12,292 nucleotides of DNA from Bermanella sp051277445 (GTDB lineage Bacteria > Pseudomonadota > Gammaproteobacteria > Pseudomonadales > Oceanobacteraceae): the NCBI GenBank assembly GCA_051277445.1, contig JBNMQC010000063.1, forward strand, positions 1-12,292, in the 5' to 3' direction. The position numbers and the translations under genes are program-made. The notes beneath the pieces were generated by a model. It ran no database searches. It saw only the letters and a program-made list of their open reading frames with translations, and was not told where the DNA came from. This document shows positions 1 to 7,083 of this stretch, in pieces. Position 1 is the first letter of the stretch. The number at the start of each line of letters is the position of its first letter.

Positions 1-698
1 ACATCTACAAGACGCTCTAATTCACTTCGCCCTGCTGGGATACCGATGCGCTCTTGCCATAAGACCATGCCATTTTTGACATTGAGGCCAACCACTTTAC
101 CGCTGGCGAAACCCGCAATCACGCTACCACCGTGGAAGATTGGTTGCGATGTGCCGCGCAGGGACAAGTTAGGCAGGTTACTGTCGTAACTCCAGCGCGG
201 CTTGCCATTTGCGATCTCTAGCACGTGCAGTTTGCCATCAACGGTTTGCAAGGCAATCGCGTCACCTTGAACAACCGGCACAGCAAGTACTTCTGACTTA
301 ATATTTTTACGCCAGGCTTCACTGCCATCTTTAATATTCAGAGCTATTACATCGCCATTAGCGGTGGCAACGTAGCCTTTGTCGTCATGCACCGCCATCG
401 CGGCGGTAATCTCGGTATCAAGATTTGTCGACCAAACAATATCGCCGTCTTCCATGGTGAGTGCTTCAACCAGACCATTGGCACTGGCCACATAGATCAA
501 ACCATTATCAATCGCAGGCTGAAGGCGAGCATAGGCTTGACCCATGCCACTGCCGACCTGATGACGCCATTGCTGAGATAAGCTGATCTCTTCATCGATG
601 CCGTCTAGGGCTTTAGGGCCTAGGTCTTGTTGCTCTTTCTTATCATTGCTTGAACATGCCGCTAAACTCACCAGCAATAATGCAACCAATAAACGCAT
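1..698 (-). CDS. bamB: BamB, outer-membrane assembly lipoprotein (partial, 3' end outside window)
   Basis: Beta-propeller lipoprotein subunit of the BAM complex, which inserts beta-barrel proteins into the outer membrane from the periplasmic side. About 232 residues can be read by translating the minus strand from the ATG at 698; the family is usually near 380, so the C-terminal third or so lies beyond base 1. The N-terminus is a lipoprotein signal: a short hydrophobic stretch, then SLAAC with the lipidated Cys at residue 15. PQQ-type blade repeats follow (for example NGLIYVASANGLVEAL near 65-80 and ATANGDVIAL near 111-120). The segment LSLRGTSQP near 178-186 and the IPAGRSELERL stretch near 219-229 are typical of BamB. 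The start overlaps the yfgM stop by one base (TAATG), so translation is probably coupled. Der would be expected next downstream, outside the window. Confidence 0.95.
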   Translation of the reverse strand, partial: MRLLVALLLVSLAACSSNDKKEQQDLGPKALDGIDEEISLSQQWRHQVGSGMGQAYARLQPAIDNGLIYVASANGLVEALTMEDGDIVWSTNLDTEITAAMAVHDDKGYVATANGDVIALNIKDGSEAWRKNIKSEVLAVPVVQGDAIALQTVDGKLHVLEIANGKPRWSYDSNLPNLSLRGTSQPIFHGGSVIAGFASGKVVGLNVKNGMVLWQERIGIPAGRSELERLVD

Positions 699-1342
699 TA
701 GTTCGCCACCGCAAGATCATCAAGTTTCATGTTAAGAATTGGGTTGTTCGCACCAATACGCTGCGCTTCAACCACGGCTTCACTGTATGCATCACGAGCA
801 CCGGCTTGATCACCTTTGGCCAATAATGCATCGCCTTTCGCTTCATAATATTCAGCACTGAATGCGGTGCTGTTATCCGCAGCTAACAAGCTCAAAGCTT
901 CATCTAGTTTTTCTTGTGCAGTATAGATACGAGCTAAACGCACAGTGGCTAGGTGACGCAGTGCGTCATCTGAGGTGTTGTTTTTAACTGCTTCAAGCTC
1001 GGCAGCCGCTGCATCTAGATCACCAGCATCAACCGCATCTTTGGCTTTAAATAGGCCTGCAAACTGTGCATAAACCGTAGAGCCGTATTCGTTTTTCAAC
1101 TGATCAAGCAATACCGCACGACGGCCTTTGTCTTCTTCAGCTTCGCTGTTTTGTAGGGTGAGTACTTCTTGATAAACAACAGACGCAGCTTCACCCGATG
1201 CTTGTTGCTGACCTTGATAACCTTGATAACCAAACCAGCCACCTAGTACAACCACAAGGGCCACCATGGTTTGTTTACCGTTTTCTTTCCACCAATTTTT
1301 GATGGCTTCTACTTGTTCTTCTTCTGTGCGCATGTCGGTCAT
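698..1342 (-). CDS. yfgM: YfgM-family TPR membrane protein (SecYEG ancillary subunit)
   Basis: 214-residue single-pass inner-membrane protein. In E. coli, YfgM associates with the SecYEG translocon and PpiD and helps periplasmic chaperone traffic; the role here is inferred from family and position. Visible layout: a charged cytoplasmic N-terminus with the family-typical TEEEQVEAIKNWWKENG near 6-22, one transmembrane helix at about 25-41 (MVALVVVLGGWFGY), then an Ala/Leu/Glu-rich helical periplasmic part with TPR-like repeats (TPR_21 type). The ATG at 1342 is chosen because GGAG lies 7 bases upstream (1350-1353). An internal ATG three codons later is possible but worse spaced. It sits 105 bases after hisS and overlaps bamB by one base, the usual hisS-yfgM-bamB order. 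Confidence 0.93.
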   Translation of the reverse strand: MTDMRTEEEQVEAIKNWWKENGKQTMVALVVVLGGWFGYQGYQGQQQASGEAASVVYQEVLTLQNSEAEEDKGRRAVLLDQLKNEYGSTVYAQFAGLFKAKDAVDAGDLDAAAAELEAVKNNTSDDALRHLATVRLARIYTAQEKLDEALSLLAADNSTAFSAEYYEAKGDALLAKGDQAGARDAYSEAVVEAQRIGANNPILNMKLDDLAVAN

Positions 1343-1405
1343 GATTTGGCTCCGATTTTTTATTCTAATTAAGGCTGAACAAATGCCTGTTGATCTAATG
1401 AAAGT

Positions 1406-1427
1406 CAGTCGCTGAGGGCAACGACTG
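1406..1427 (-). terminator. Intercistronic hairpin between hisS and yfgM (possible weak terminator or attenuator)
   Basis: In the minus-strand transcript, CAGTCGTTG pairs with CAGCGACTG around a CCCT tetraloop. The stem is 9 bp including one G-U pair; in plus-strand RNA that pair would be C-A, which fits a structure selected in the minus transcript. The bases after it (ACTTTCATT) form only a poor U-tract, so full termination is unlikely. Attenuation, partial termination or RNA processing between hisS and yfgM-bamB is more plausible. The rest of the 105-base gap holds the yfgM ribosome binding site and no convincing promoter. Confidence 0.45.
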
Positions 1428-1447
1428 TATCGTAATTTAATCTGCTT

Positions 1448-2728
1448 TTATAGCGCCTGGGTAAACCAAGCGGCTAAGTCGGAATGGGTAACACTCACCT
1501 GTTCAGACTGATCACGTAATGGCTTAATACCTGCCAAGCTATTAGCCACTTCGTCTTCGCCTAGAATCAGTGCGAACTGCGCACCGCTTTCATTGGCTTT
1601 TTTCATTTGTTTCTTAAAGTTACCGCCACCCATATGCATTTGTAATCGCAAATGGGGTAATTGCTCACGTAACTGCGCGGCCACTTGCATAGCCGCGGTT
1701 GTGACATTACCAACCGCAACCAGATACACATCTAGGTAGTTATGAACCGCTTGGGGAATCACATCCAGCGCTTCTAGCATCAAGATCAAGCGCTCAATGC
1801 CCATGGCAAACCCCACGGCTGGCGTTGGCTTGCCACCAAGTTGTTCTACCAAACCATCGTAACGGCCACCGGCACACACGGTACCTTGAGCGCCAAGCTC
1901 GGTGGTGACCCACTCAAATACGGTTTTGCTGTAATAGTCTAAACCACGTACCAGGCGAGGGTTGATTTCGTATTCGACGCCAACCGCATCTAAAAGTGCC
2001 CTTAATTGGCTAAAATGTTCAGCGGACTCTTCATCAAGATAATCAAAGAAATCCGGTGCATCATTCAATAATGTTTGGGTTTGTTCGTTTTTAGAATCCA
2101 AAATACGTAATGGATTACTCTCTAAACGACGCTGACTGTCTTCATCTAGCTCGTCTTTGCGTGCCGATAAGTACTCAACAAGCGCCGCTTTGTAATTGGC
2201 ACGGGCTTCGTTGCTGCCCAGTGTATTAAGTTGTAACGTCACCTTGTCGCGAATATTCAAACGCTGCCAAAGCAAGTGGGTCATGACGATTAATTCGGCG
2301 TCGATATCCGGACCAGCCATACCAAAAGTTTCAACACCAATTTGGTGAAACTGACGATAACGGCCTTTTTGTGGGCGCTCGTAACGGAACATCGGGCCCA
2401 TATACCAAAGACGCTGACGTGCATTGTTGGCAATTAATTGGTGCTCATCACAGGCACGTACACAACTTGCAGTGCCTTCTGGGCGAAGCGTTAAACTATC
2501 ACCATTGCGATCGTCGAAGGTGTACATTTCTTTTTCAACGATGTCGGTCACTTCACCGATAGAGCGTTTAAAAAGACGAGTCTCTTCTACCATTGGCATG
2601 CGGATTTCTTGATATCCGTGGCCATCTAAAACCGCTTTCACTTGATCTTCTAAATAGCGCCATACTTGGGTCTGACCCGGTAGTATGTCGTTCATTCCGC
2701 GAATGGCTTGAATATTTTTCTGCGCCAA
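1448..2728 (-). CDS. hisS: Histidyl-tRNA synthetase
   Basis: Cytoplasmic class II synthetase charging tRNA-His with histidine using ATP; normally a homodimer. The 426 residues match the usual length (about 424 in E. coli). The N-terminal KNIQAIRGMNDILPG is typical. TLRPEGTAS lies near 80-88, motif 2 (FRYERPQKGRYRQFHQ) near 114-129, the HisRS-specific LVRGLDYYSKTVFEW near 259-273, GGRYDGL at 287-293, and motif 3 (VGFAMGIERL) at 305-314. A C-terminal anticodon-binding domain follows from about 330. The start codon is TTG at 2728: it gives the family-standard MAQKNIQAIRG N-terminus and has AAGGA 7 bases upstream (2736-2740). The next in-frame ATG is at codon 12, inside the conserved GMNDILPG segment, and would remove conserved sequence. 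It lies 36 bases after ispG, inside the rlmN-to-bamB run. Confidence 0.98.
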   Translation of the reverse strand: MAQKNIQAIRGMNDILPGQTQVWRYLEDQVKAVLDGHGYQEIRMPMVEETRLFKRSIGEVTDIVEKEMYTFDDRNGDSLTLRPEGTASCVRACDEHQLIANNARQRLWYMGPMFRYERPQKGRYRQFHQIGVETFGMAGPDIDAELIVMTHLLWQRLNIRDKVTLQLNTLGSNEARANYKAALVEYLSARKDELDEDSQRRLESNPLRILDSKNEQTQTLLNDAPDFFDYLDEESAEHFSQLRALLDAVGVEYEINPRLVRGLDYYSKTVFEWVTTELGAQGTVCAGGRYDGLVEQLGGKPTPAVGFAMGIERLILMLEALDVIPQAVHNYLDVYLVAVGNVTTAAMQVAAQLREQLPHLRLQMHMGGGNFKKQMKKANESGAQFALILGEDEVANSLAGIKPLRDQSEQVSVTHSDLAAWFTQAL

Positions 2729-2740
2729 AATGTTTTCCTT
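2728..2740 (-). promoter_or_regulatory. hisS ribosome binding site with TTG start
   Basis: The minus strand reads AAGGAAAACATTTTG: the AAGGA Shine-Dalgarno core is 7 bases from a TTG start codon. This site decides the hisS start, because no ATG or GTG gives the conserved N-terminus. TTG starts usually lower initiation compared with ATG. Confidence 0.75.
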
Positions 2741-2764
2741 AAATTCTGTGTCGTAAGGGTTAGC

Positions 2765-3883
2765 TTACACTTTTGCAATAATCGATGCGTCTGCAGCTTC
2801 TTTTTCAGCCACTTTACGGCGGATCATTTTCTCTAAGTTATCCACCAAGTTCTCATTATCCAGCTTTCCGTTTGGCACACCGTCTTCATATACCAAGTTG
2901 TTTGGGTTACCACCGGTTAGGCCTAAATCGGTTTCTTTTGCTTCGCCTGGACCATTGACCACGCAGCCAATAACCGATACATCAAGCGGCGTTAAAATAT
3001 CTTCAACACGGGTTTCTAACTCGTTCATGGTTTTCACCACATCAAAGTTTTGACGTGAGCAGCTTGGGCAAGCAATAAAGTTGATGCCTTTACTGCGCAG
3101 CTTTAAGCTTTTTAAAATATCAAAGCCCACTTTAATTTCTTGAACCGGGTCTGCCGCCAATGACACACGCAAGGTGTCACCGATACCATCCATTAATAAC
3201 ATGCCTAAGCCCACAGAGCTTTTTACCGTACCACTACGTAAACCGCCCGCTTCTGTAATACCGAGATGCAAAGGCTGCTCAATTTGCGACGCAATCTGGC
3301 GATAAGCCGCCACGGTCATGAATACGTCGGAGGCTTTTAAACTTAATTTAAAATCAGGAAAATTTAAGCGATCTAAAATATCAATATGGCGCATGGCACT
3401 TTCCACCAAGGCTTCGGGTGTTGGTTCGCCATATTTTTTCTGTAAATCTTTTTCTAAAGAGCCTGCATTTACACCAATACGAATAGGAATACCATGGTGA
3501 CGAGCCGCATCAACAACAGCGCGTACTCGGTCTTCACGACCAATATTACCAGGGTTTATGCGTAAACAGTCGGCGCCTAACTCCGCCACGCGTAATGCGA
3601 TTTTGTAATCAAAATGAATGTCGGTAACCAGTGGAACACTCACTAGTTTTTTAATCTCACCAAATGCTTCAGCCGCTTCCATTGAAGGCACACTCACACG
3701 CACAATATCGGCACCCACATCTTGTAGTGCTTTTATTTGCGCAACCGTCGCCGCCACATCGCAGGTTTCTGTGTTCGTCATGCTTTGCACAGCGATGGGC
3801 GCATTGCCACCAACGGGAACATTGCCCACCATGATTTGACGGGAAACACGACGCTTAATTGGAGACTGACCTTGCTTATTCAT
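2765..3883 (-). CDS. ispG: 4-hydroxy-3-methylbut-2-en-1-yl diphosphate synthase (IspG/GcpE)
   Basis: Fe-S enzyme of the MEP isoprenoid pathway, converting MEcPP to HMBPP in the cytoplasm. The 372 residues match the E. coli enzyme in length and co-linearity. The TIM-barrel part contains VGNVPVGGNAPIAVQSMTNT near 19-38, INPGNIG at 109-115 and IRIGVNAGSLEKDLQ near 135-149. The C-terminal [4Fe-4S] site has Cys272 and Cys275 (ACPSCSRQ) and Cys307 (IGCVVNGPGE), with Glu314 as the conserved glutamate. All cluster ligands are present. The start at 3883 gives the family-like N-terminus (SPIKRR), but no Shine-Dalgarno sequence precedes it: the 14-base gap after pilF reads pyrimidine-rich ACCCCTT next to the ATG, so coupling to pilF translation is likely. 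The usual neighbour rodZ is absent. The cluster probably comes from the SUF machinery encoded upstream. Confidence 0.98.
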   Translation of the reverse strand: MNKQGQSPIKRRVSRQIMVGNVPVGGNAPIAVQSMTNTETCDVAATVAQIKALQDVGADIVRVSVPSMEAAEAFGEIKKLVSVPLVTDIHFDYKIALRVAELGADCLRINPGNIGREDRVRAVVDAARHHGIPIRIGVNAGSLEKDLQKKYGEPTPEALVESAMRHIDILDRLNFPDFKLSLKASDVFMTVAAYRQIASQIEQPLHLGITEAGGLRSGTVKSSVGLGMLLMDGIGDTLRVSLAADPVQEIKVGFDILKSLKLRSKGINFIACPSCSRQNFDVVKTMNELETRVEDILTPLDVSVIGCVVNGPGEAKETDLGLTGGNPNNLVYEDGVPNGKLDNENLVDNLEKMIRRKVAEKEAADASIIAKV

Positions 3884-3897
3884 AAGGGGTAATTAAC

Positions 3898-4674
3898 TCA
3901 ATTCTGGCTGGTGCGGTAACGCTTGTATTCATCTGAACGCGGGAAACGCTTTTTCAATTTAAACGCATAACTGGCTTCGGCGTTTTTATCACGACTGGCT
4001 TTCGCAAGCATGGCGCCTGTATATAAGCTTGCAGCATTATGCGGCAACTGGCGCTCACGCAGAGTGGTTTCAAAGCGACCAAACCAACGCTGGGCGATAT
4101 CCGCACGGTTACGTTGCAGGTAGATACGCGCTAGATTCAAACTTGAGATGGTGCTACTGGTATCCAATGACCAGGCTTTTTCATACGCATCCATAGCCAA
4201 GTTTTCTTGCTTAAAGTGATCATAGCAAAGCGCTAAATTTTCATAGGCTAAAACACGAGCGGTGTAATCCACATCCTGTGCTGAGCGTTTAATGTATTTA
4301 CAGCCTTTTTCATCATTTCGAATGGCGAATAAAAAACGGCCATAGTGATAGTTCGTTGGGCTGTGTTCGTCATCTAAATCTAAGGCGATCTCGAATTCTT
4401 TTTGCGCCAGATCGATCTCGTTACGTTCAATCCAGTAGGTCGCCATGGCACTGTGAGCAGACGCACTGTCTGGTGAGATTTCTAATGCACGTTCAATTTT
4501 TTTGCGAGCCAGCGGCATATTGCCGTTTCGTAAATAACCCACCCCTAATGCTACATAAGTCTCTACCGCCTTGTCGTTATCGACTTTTTTAGTGAAACGG
4601 CTGTCCATTACGGTCACGCAACCCGCTAGCATCAAAACGAGTGCGATCAGGGTTGCTTGCTTAATCATCATCAT
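3898..4674 (-). CDS. pilF: PilF/PilW-type type IV pilus biogenesis lipoprotein
   Basis: Outer-membrane TPR lipoprotein; in Pseudomonas, PilF is the pilotin needed for localisation and assembly of the PilQ secretin. The 258 residues begin with a lipoprotein signal (hydrophobic 8-17, lipobox LAGC, Cys19). TPR units follow at about 39-72, 73-106, 107-140 and 143-176, with further helical repeats to about 205. Blocks such as ALGVGYLRNGNMPLARKKIE near 42-61 and ALEISPDSASAH near 63-74 are typical of PilF. The start has three consecutive ATGs (4674, 4671, 4668). The first is given, but the choice is uncertain because no Shine-Dalgarno sequence precedes them (AACCCCT instead). It sits 14 bases after rlmN and 14 before ispG. 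The rlmN-pilF order is as in Pseudomonas. Confidence 0.92.
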   Translation of the reverse strand: MMMIKQATLIALVLMLAGCVTVMDSRFTKKVDNDKAVETYVALGVGYLRNGNMPLARKKIERALEISPDSASAHSAMATYWIERNEIDLAQKEFEIALDLDDEHSPTNYHYGRFLFAIRNDEKGCKYIKRSAQDVDYTARVLAYENLALCYDHFKQENLAMDAYEKAWSLDTSSTISSLNLARIYLQRNRADIAQRWFGRFETTLRERQLPHNAASLYTGAMLAKASRDKNAEASYAFKLKKRFPRSDEYKRYRTSQN

Positions 4675-4688
4675 AGGGGTTCTATTTA

Positions 4689-5816
4689 TTATACTGACTG
4701 AGAATTATCATTTATGTCGCGCAATTTTATATAACGCTCGCTGCGACGAGTTCTATCTTCCACCTGCCCAACTAACTGTCCACAAGCCGCATCAATATCA
4801 TCACCACGTGTGGTACGAATCGTCACGATGAAGCCCTGACTGTGCAAGTAATCACGGAATTTATAGACACGATTATTACTAGGACGTTCATATCCGGAGT
4901 TCGGAAACGGGTTAAAGGGGATCAAGTTGATCTTACAAGGGGTATCTTTTAACAACACCGCTAATTGCTCTGCATGCTCCATCTCATCGTTCACCTTATT
5001 CATCATGGTGTATTCGATGGTGAGTTTACGACGATCGGGCAATGAGGCCATGTAATGATTACAGGCTTTCATTAACTCTTTGATTGGGTATTTCTTGTTA
5101 ATCGGCACCAACACATTACGTAATTCGTCGTTTGGTGCATGTAAAGATACCGCCAAAGACACATCGCTGACTTCGGCTAAATCATACAAGCGTGGCACCA
5201 CACCTGATGTGCTCAGGGTCACACGGCGCTTAGATAGCCCATAACAAAAGTCATCCATCATCAGCGCCATGGCATCCACCACGTTGTCGAAGTTCATAAG
5301 CGGCTCGCCCATGCCCATCATCACAACGTTAGTGATTTTACGTTCACGCTTTTCTCCAGGCTTATCAAAACTCTTTGCCGCTACGTAAACTTGACCAATG
5401 ATCTCTGCTACCGATAAATCACGGTTAAAACCTTGTTTGCCGGTGGAGCAAAAACTGCAGTCCAGTGAGCAACCAATTTGCGACGACACACATAACGTGC
5501 CGCGCTCCCCTTCTGGGATATAAACGGTTTCAATACTTGAGCCGCCCGGCATCTTCATGACCCATTTCTGGGTGCCGTCTTTTGAAATATCGTGATAGAT
5601 CACCTTTGGGTATTCTACACACGCCATTTCTTTTAATTTGTCACGCATGACCTTGCTGACATTCGACATGTCGTCAAAATCTTCTAGGCCCACTTGGTGA
5701 ATCCACTTTAATAACTGCTGAGCACGAAACGGCTTCTCTCCCATTTCGACAAAAAAGTCTTTCATCTTTTGTGGGCTTAGACCCAAAAGATTCACCTTTT
5801 TTTGTTCATTAGTCAT
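4689..5816 (-). CDS. rlmN: Dual-specificity 23S rRNA (A2503)/tRNA (A37) C2-methyltransferase RlmN
   Basis: Radical-SAM enzyme that methylates C2 of A2503 in 23S rRNA and A37 in certain tRNAs, affecting translational accuracy. The 375 residues are the normal length. The [4Fe-4S]/SAM motif CxxxCxxC is Cys116, Cys120 and Cys123 (CSLDCSFC). Cys109, seven residues before the motif, and Cys345 (DAACGQL) match the two reaction cysteines of E. coli RlmN (C118 and C355), and the GMGEPLMN motif is at 168-175. It therefore appears catalytically complete. The ATG at 5816 is preceded by AGGTGA about 4 bases upstream. It is the first gene after the ndk terminator. The 57 bases between that terminator and the start contain an 8-base CGCTAGCG palindrome (5839-5846) but no promoter I would trust. 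Confidence 0.98.
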   Translation of the reverse strand: MTNEQKKVNLLGLSPQKMKDFFVEMGEKPFRAQQLLKWIHQVGLEDFDDMSNVSKVMRDKLKEMACVEYPKVIYHDISKDGTQKWVMKMPGGSSIETVYIPEGERGTLCVSSQIGCSLDCSFCSTGKQGFNRDLSVAEIIGQVYVAAKSFDKPGEKRERKITNVVMMGMGEPLMNFDNVVDAMALMMDDFCYGLSKRRVTLSTSGVVPRLYDLAEVSDVSLAVSLHAPNDELRNVLVPINKKYPIKELMKACNHYMASLPDRRKLTIEYTMMNKVNDEMEHAEQLAVLLKDTPCKINLIPFNPFPNSGYERPSNNRVYKFRDYLHSQGFIVTIRTTRGDDIDAACGQLVGQVEDRTRRSERYIKLRDINDNSQSV

Positions 5817-5873
5817 GTGTTCACCTATAAAACGTGTTCGCTAGCGCAGAAAACCTAGCTATCTTAAATACGG

Positions 5874-5913
5874 AAAAAGGGCGGAGGGTAAACTGCATCC
5901 CTATCCGCCCCTT
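5874..5913 (-). terminator. Intrinsic terminator after ndk
   Basis: In the minus transcript, GGGCGGA (5910-5904) pairs with TCCGCCC (5885-5879). An inner GGG/CCC extends the stem after a small bulge, and TTTTT follows (5878-5874). It lies 45 bases after the ndk stop and separates ndk from rlmN. Confidence 0.85.
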
Positions 5914-5958
5914 CGCGCGCCTAGGTACCCCTAAGCACGAATTGCAACTACGTTAAGA

Positions 5959-6384
5959 TTAACGTGCGCAGATTTCTTCATCTTTGAAGAAGTAGCTGAT
6001 TTCACGAGCAGCCGATTCAACAGAATCAGAACCGTGAACAGCGTTTGCATCAATGCTTTCAGCGAAGTCAGCGCGGATAGTGCCAGCGTCAGCTTCTTTA
6101 GGGTTAGTTGCACCCATTAGGTCACGGTTCTTAAGAACTGCGCCTTCACCTTCTAGAACTTGAATCATGACAGGACCAGAAGTCATGAAACCAACAAGAT
6201 CTTTGAAGAAAGGACGTTCTTTGTGCTCAGCGTAGAAACCGCCAGCTAGTTCGTCAGAAAGGTTAACCATTTTAGAAGCAATGATCTGTAGACCAGCTTC
6301 TTCAAAGCGGCTGTAGATTTTACCAATTACATTTTTAGCAACTGCGTCAGGCTTAACGATAGATAGAGTACGTTCAACGGCCAT
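5959..6384 (-). CDS. ndk: Nucleoside diphosphate kinase
   Basis: Transfers the gamma-phosphate of ATP to nucleoside diphosphates, balancing NTP and dNTP pools. The 141 residues starting MAVERTLSIVKPDAV match the family length exactly. The active-site phosphohistidine is His117 in NAVHGSDS. The GATNPKEADAGTIRADFA block near 91-108 is also typical, and the protein ends with ICAR. The ATG at 6384 is chosen because GGAG lies 8 bases upstream (6393-6396) and the protein then begins at the conserved family start. An ATG 11 codons upstream (6417) lies inside the leader. It has its own promoter with a perfect -10 box and its own terminator, so it is likely monocistronic, possibly with read-through from sufE. 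Confidence 0.98.
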   Translation of the reverse strand: MAVERTLSIVKPDAVAKNVIGKIYSRFEEAGLQIIASKMVNLSDELAGGFYAEHKERPFFKDLVGFMTSGPVMIQVLEGEGAVLKNRDLMGATNPKEADAGTIRADFAESIDANAVHGSDSVESAAREISYFFKDEEICAR

Positions 6385-6428
6385 TTGTATATCTCCAAAT
6401 AGGATCTGATGTGTCAAAAAACCCGCGG

Positions 6429-6457
6429 ATTATACGGTATTTACACTAAAATACCAC
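6429..6457 (-). promoter_or_regulatory. ndk promoter (perfect -10, weak -35)
   Basis: The minus strand carries TATAAT at 6434-6429, 45 bases before the ndk ATG. With a 17-base spacer the -35 position reads GTGGTA (6457-6452), only half matching consensus. That suggests either an activator or simply a strong -10. No other element in the sufE-ndk gap looks as promoter-like. Confidence 0.65.
6436..6455. promoter_or_regulatory. Operator-like perfect inverted repeat in ndk promoter
   Basis: GGTATTT, six bases, then AAATACC: a perfect 7+7 inverted repeat. It fills the space between the -10 and -35 positions of the ndk promoter and overlaps the -35. This is where a repressor site would be expected. 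I do not recognise the motif as the box of a named regulator. Part of it could equally form a small RNA hairpin, but it would lie upstream of the predicted transcription start. Confidence 0.45.
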
Positions 6458-6532
6458 TGGTTGTTTTTTCAACATCCGCCTTTACAGACCAAGCCATGGC
6501 AGGGCTTTGCGTCCGATGGCGTGATTCAGGGC

Positions 6533-6979
6533 TTAACTTGCCCCTTGAGCCACTTGGCGGATACGGGCTACCATACTGCGCAGGCCATTTCCTCGGGTTG
6601 GGCTCAGGTGCTTTAACAGGTCTAGCTCACCGAAAAAAGCATCCATATCAAAGGCCAATACCTGCTCTGGGGTCTTGCCATTATAAGCCGCCATCACCAC
6701 CGCCAGTAAGCCCGATACAATAAACGCATCACTGGCCACATCGAAATATAACTTCCCCTCAACTGAGTAGGGCTCGATCCAAACCTGACTCTGGCAACCT
6801 GCAATTAAGCGCTCTTGCGTCTTTAAGCGGTCATCCATCACAGGCAACTGCTTACCTAGATCAATGATGTACTTATAGCGCTCTTCCCAGCCATCAAAAA
6901 AGCTTAGGGTATCGATGATCTCTTCAGGGGTGATACTCGAACCAAATGGGCTAGTAACTAGGTGTTCCGGCGTGGACAT
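6533..6979 (-). CDS. sufE: SufE, sulfur acceptor for cysteine desulfurase SufS
   Basis: Takes persulfide sulfur from SufS and passes it to the SufBCD scaffold. The 148 residues fit the family (E. coli 138). The acceptor cysteine is Cys62 in the conserved GCQSQVWI motif. The C-terminal SPTRGNGLRSMVARI motif (126-140, Arg129) is also diagnostic. The N-terminus is somewhat longer than in E. coli, with about 11 extra residues before the acceptor Cys. The ATG at 6979 has only a weak GAG Shine-Dalgarno 8 bases upstream. The gene is separated from sufSAT by fadD and two terminators, so it must use its own promoter in the 56-base gap after the fadD terminator or depend on read-through. No clear terminator follows it: a 5-bp hairpin near 6491-6507 lacks a T-tract. 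Confidence 0.95.
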   Translation of the reverse strand: MSTPEHLVTSPFGSSITPEEIIDTLSFFDGWEERYKYIIDLGKQLPVMDDRLKTQERLIAGCQSQVWIEPYSVEGKLYFDVASDAFIVSGLLAVVMAAYNGKTPEQVLAFDMDAFFGELDLLKHLSPTRGNGLRSMVARIRQVAQGAS

Positions 6980-7008
6980 GGCATTCGCTCAACATGAAAT
7001 TGGCGCTT

Positions 7009-7037
7009 ATTTTACGGACTGAGGTACTTAAAAGCAA
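7009..7037 (-). promoter_or_regulatory. Candidate sufE promoter
   Basis: TAAAAT (7014-7009) is one mismatch from the -10 consensus. TTGCTT (7037-7032) lies at the -35 position with a 17-base spacer. The -35 overlaps the T-tract of the fadD terminator. This is the best candidate in the short gap, but the -35 match is weak. Confidence 0.3.
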
Positions 7038-7069
7038 AAAAGCCGCGAGGTTTCCCTGGCGGCTTTTTT
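7036..7069. terminator. Bidirectional intrinsic terminator after fadD
   Basis: AGCCGC (7041-7046) pairs with GCGGCT (7059-7064). An inner AGG/CCT pairing closes over a TTTC loop. There are six-base A and T runs on either side (7036-7041 and 7064-7069), so the hairpin is followed by a T-tract on both strands. It lies 15 bases after the fadD stop and serves fadD on the minus strand. Confidence 0.88.
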
Positions 7070-7083
7070 ATCGCTATCGCGGC

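Noticed and set aside
387..581. Plus-strand small open frame near the left edge
   Set aside because: Antisense to bamB, which is clearly coding across the same bases on the minus strand.
5839..5846. CGCTAGCG palindrome before rlmN as an operator
   Set aside because: Eight bases only, no promoter around it, and such short palindromes are common by chance.
5931..6113. Minus-strand 60-codon frame overlapping ndk
   Set aside because: Out-of-frame shadow of ndk, which has full family support.
6385..6417. ndk starting at the ATG at 6417 (11 extra residues)
   Set aside because: The good GGAG site and the conserved MAVERTLS start place initiation at 6384; the extension would contain the ribosome binding site.
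6500..6534. Direct repeat CAGGGCTT (6500-6507 and 6527-6534) after sufE as a mobile element footprint or terminator
   Set aside because: Only 8 bases, no element between the copies, and no T-tract for termination.
6409..6723. Plus-strand open frame across the ndk leader and sufE
   Set aside because: It runs antisense to sufE and the ndk promoter, has no ribosome binding site and resembles no family I know.
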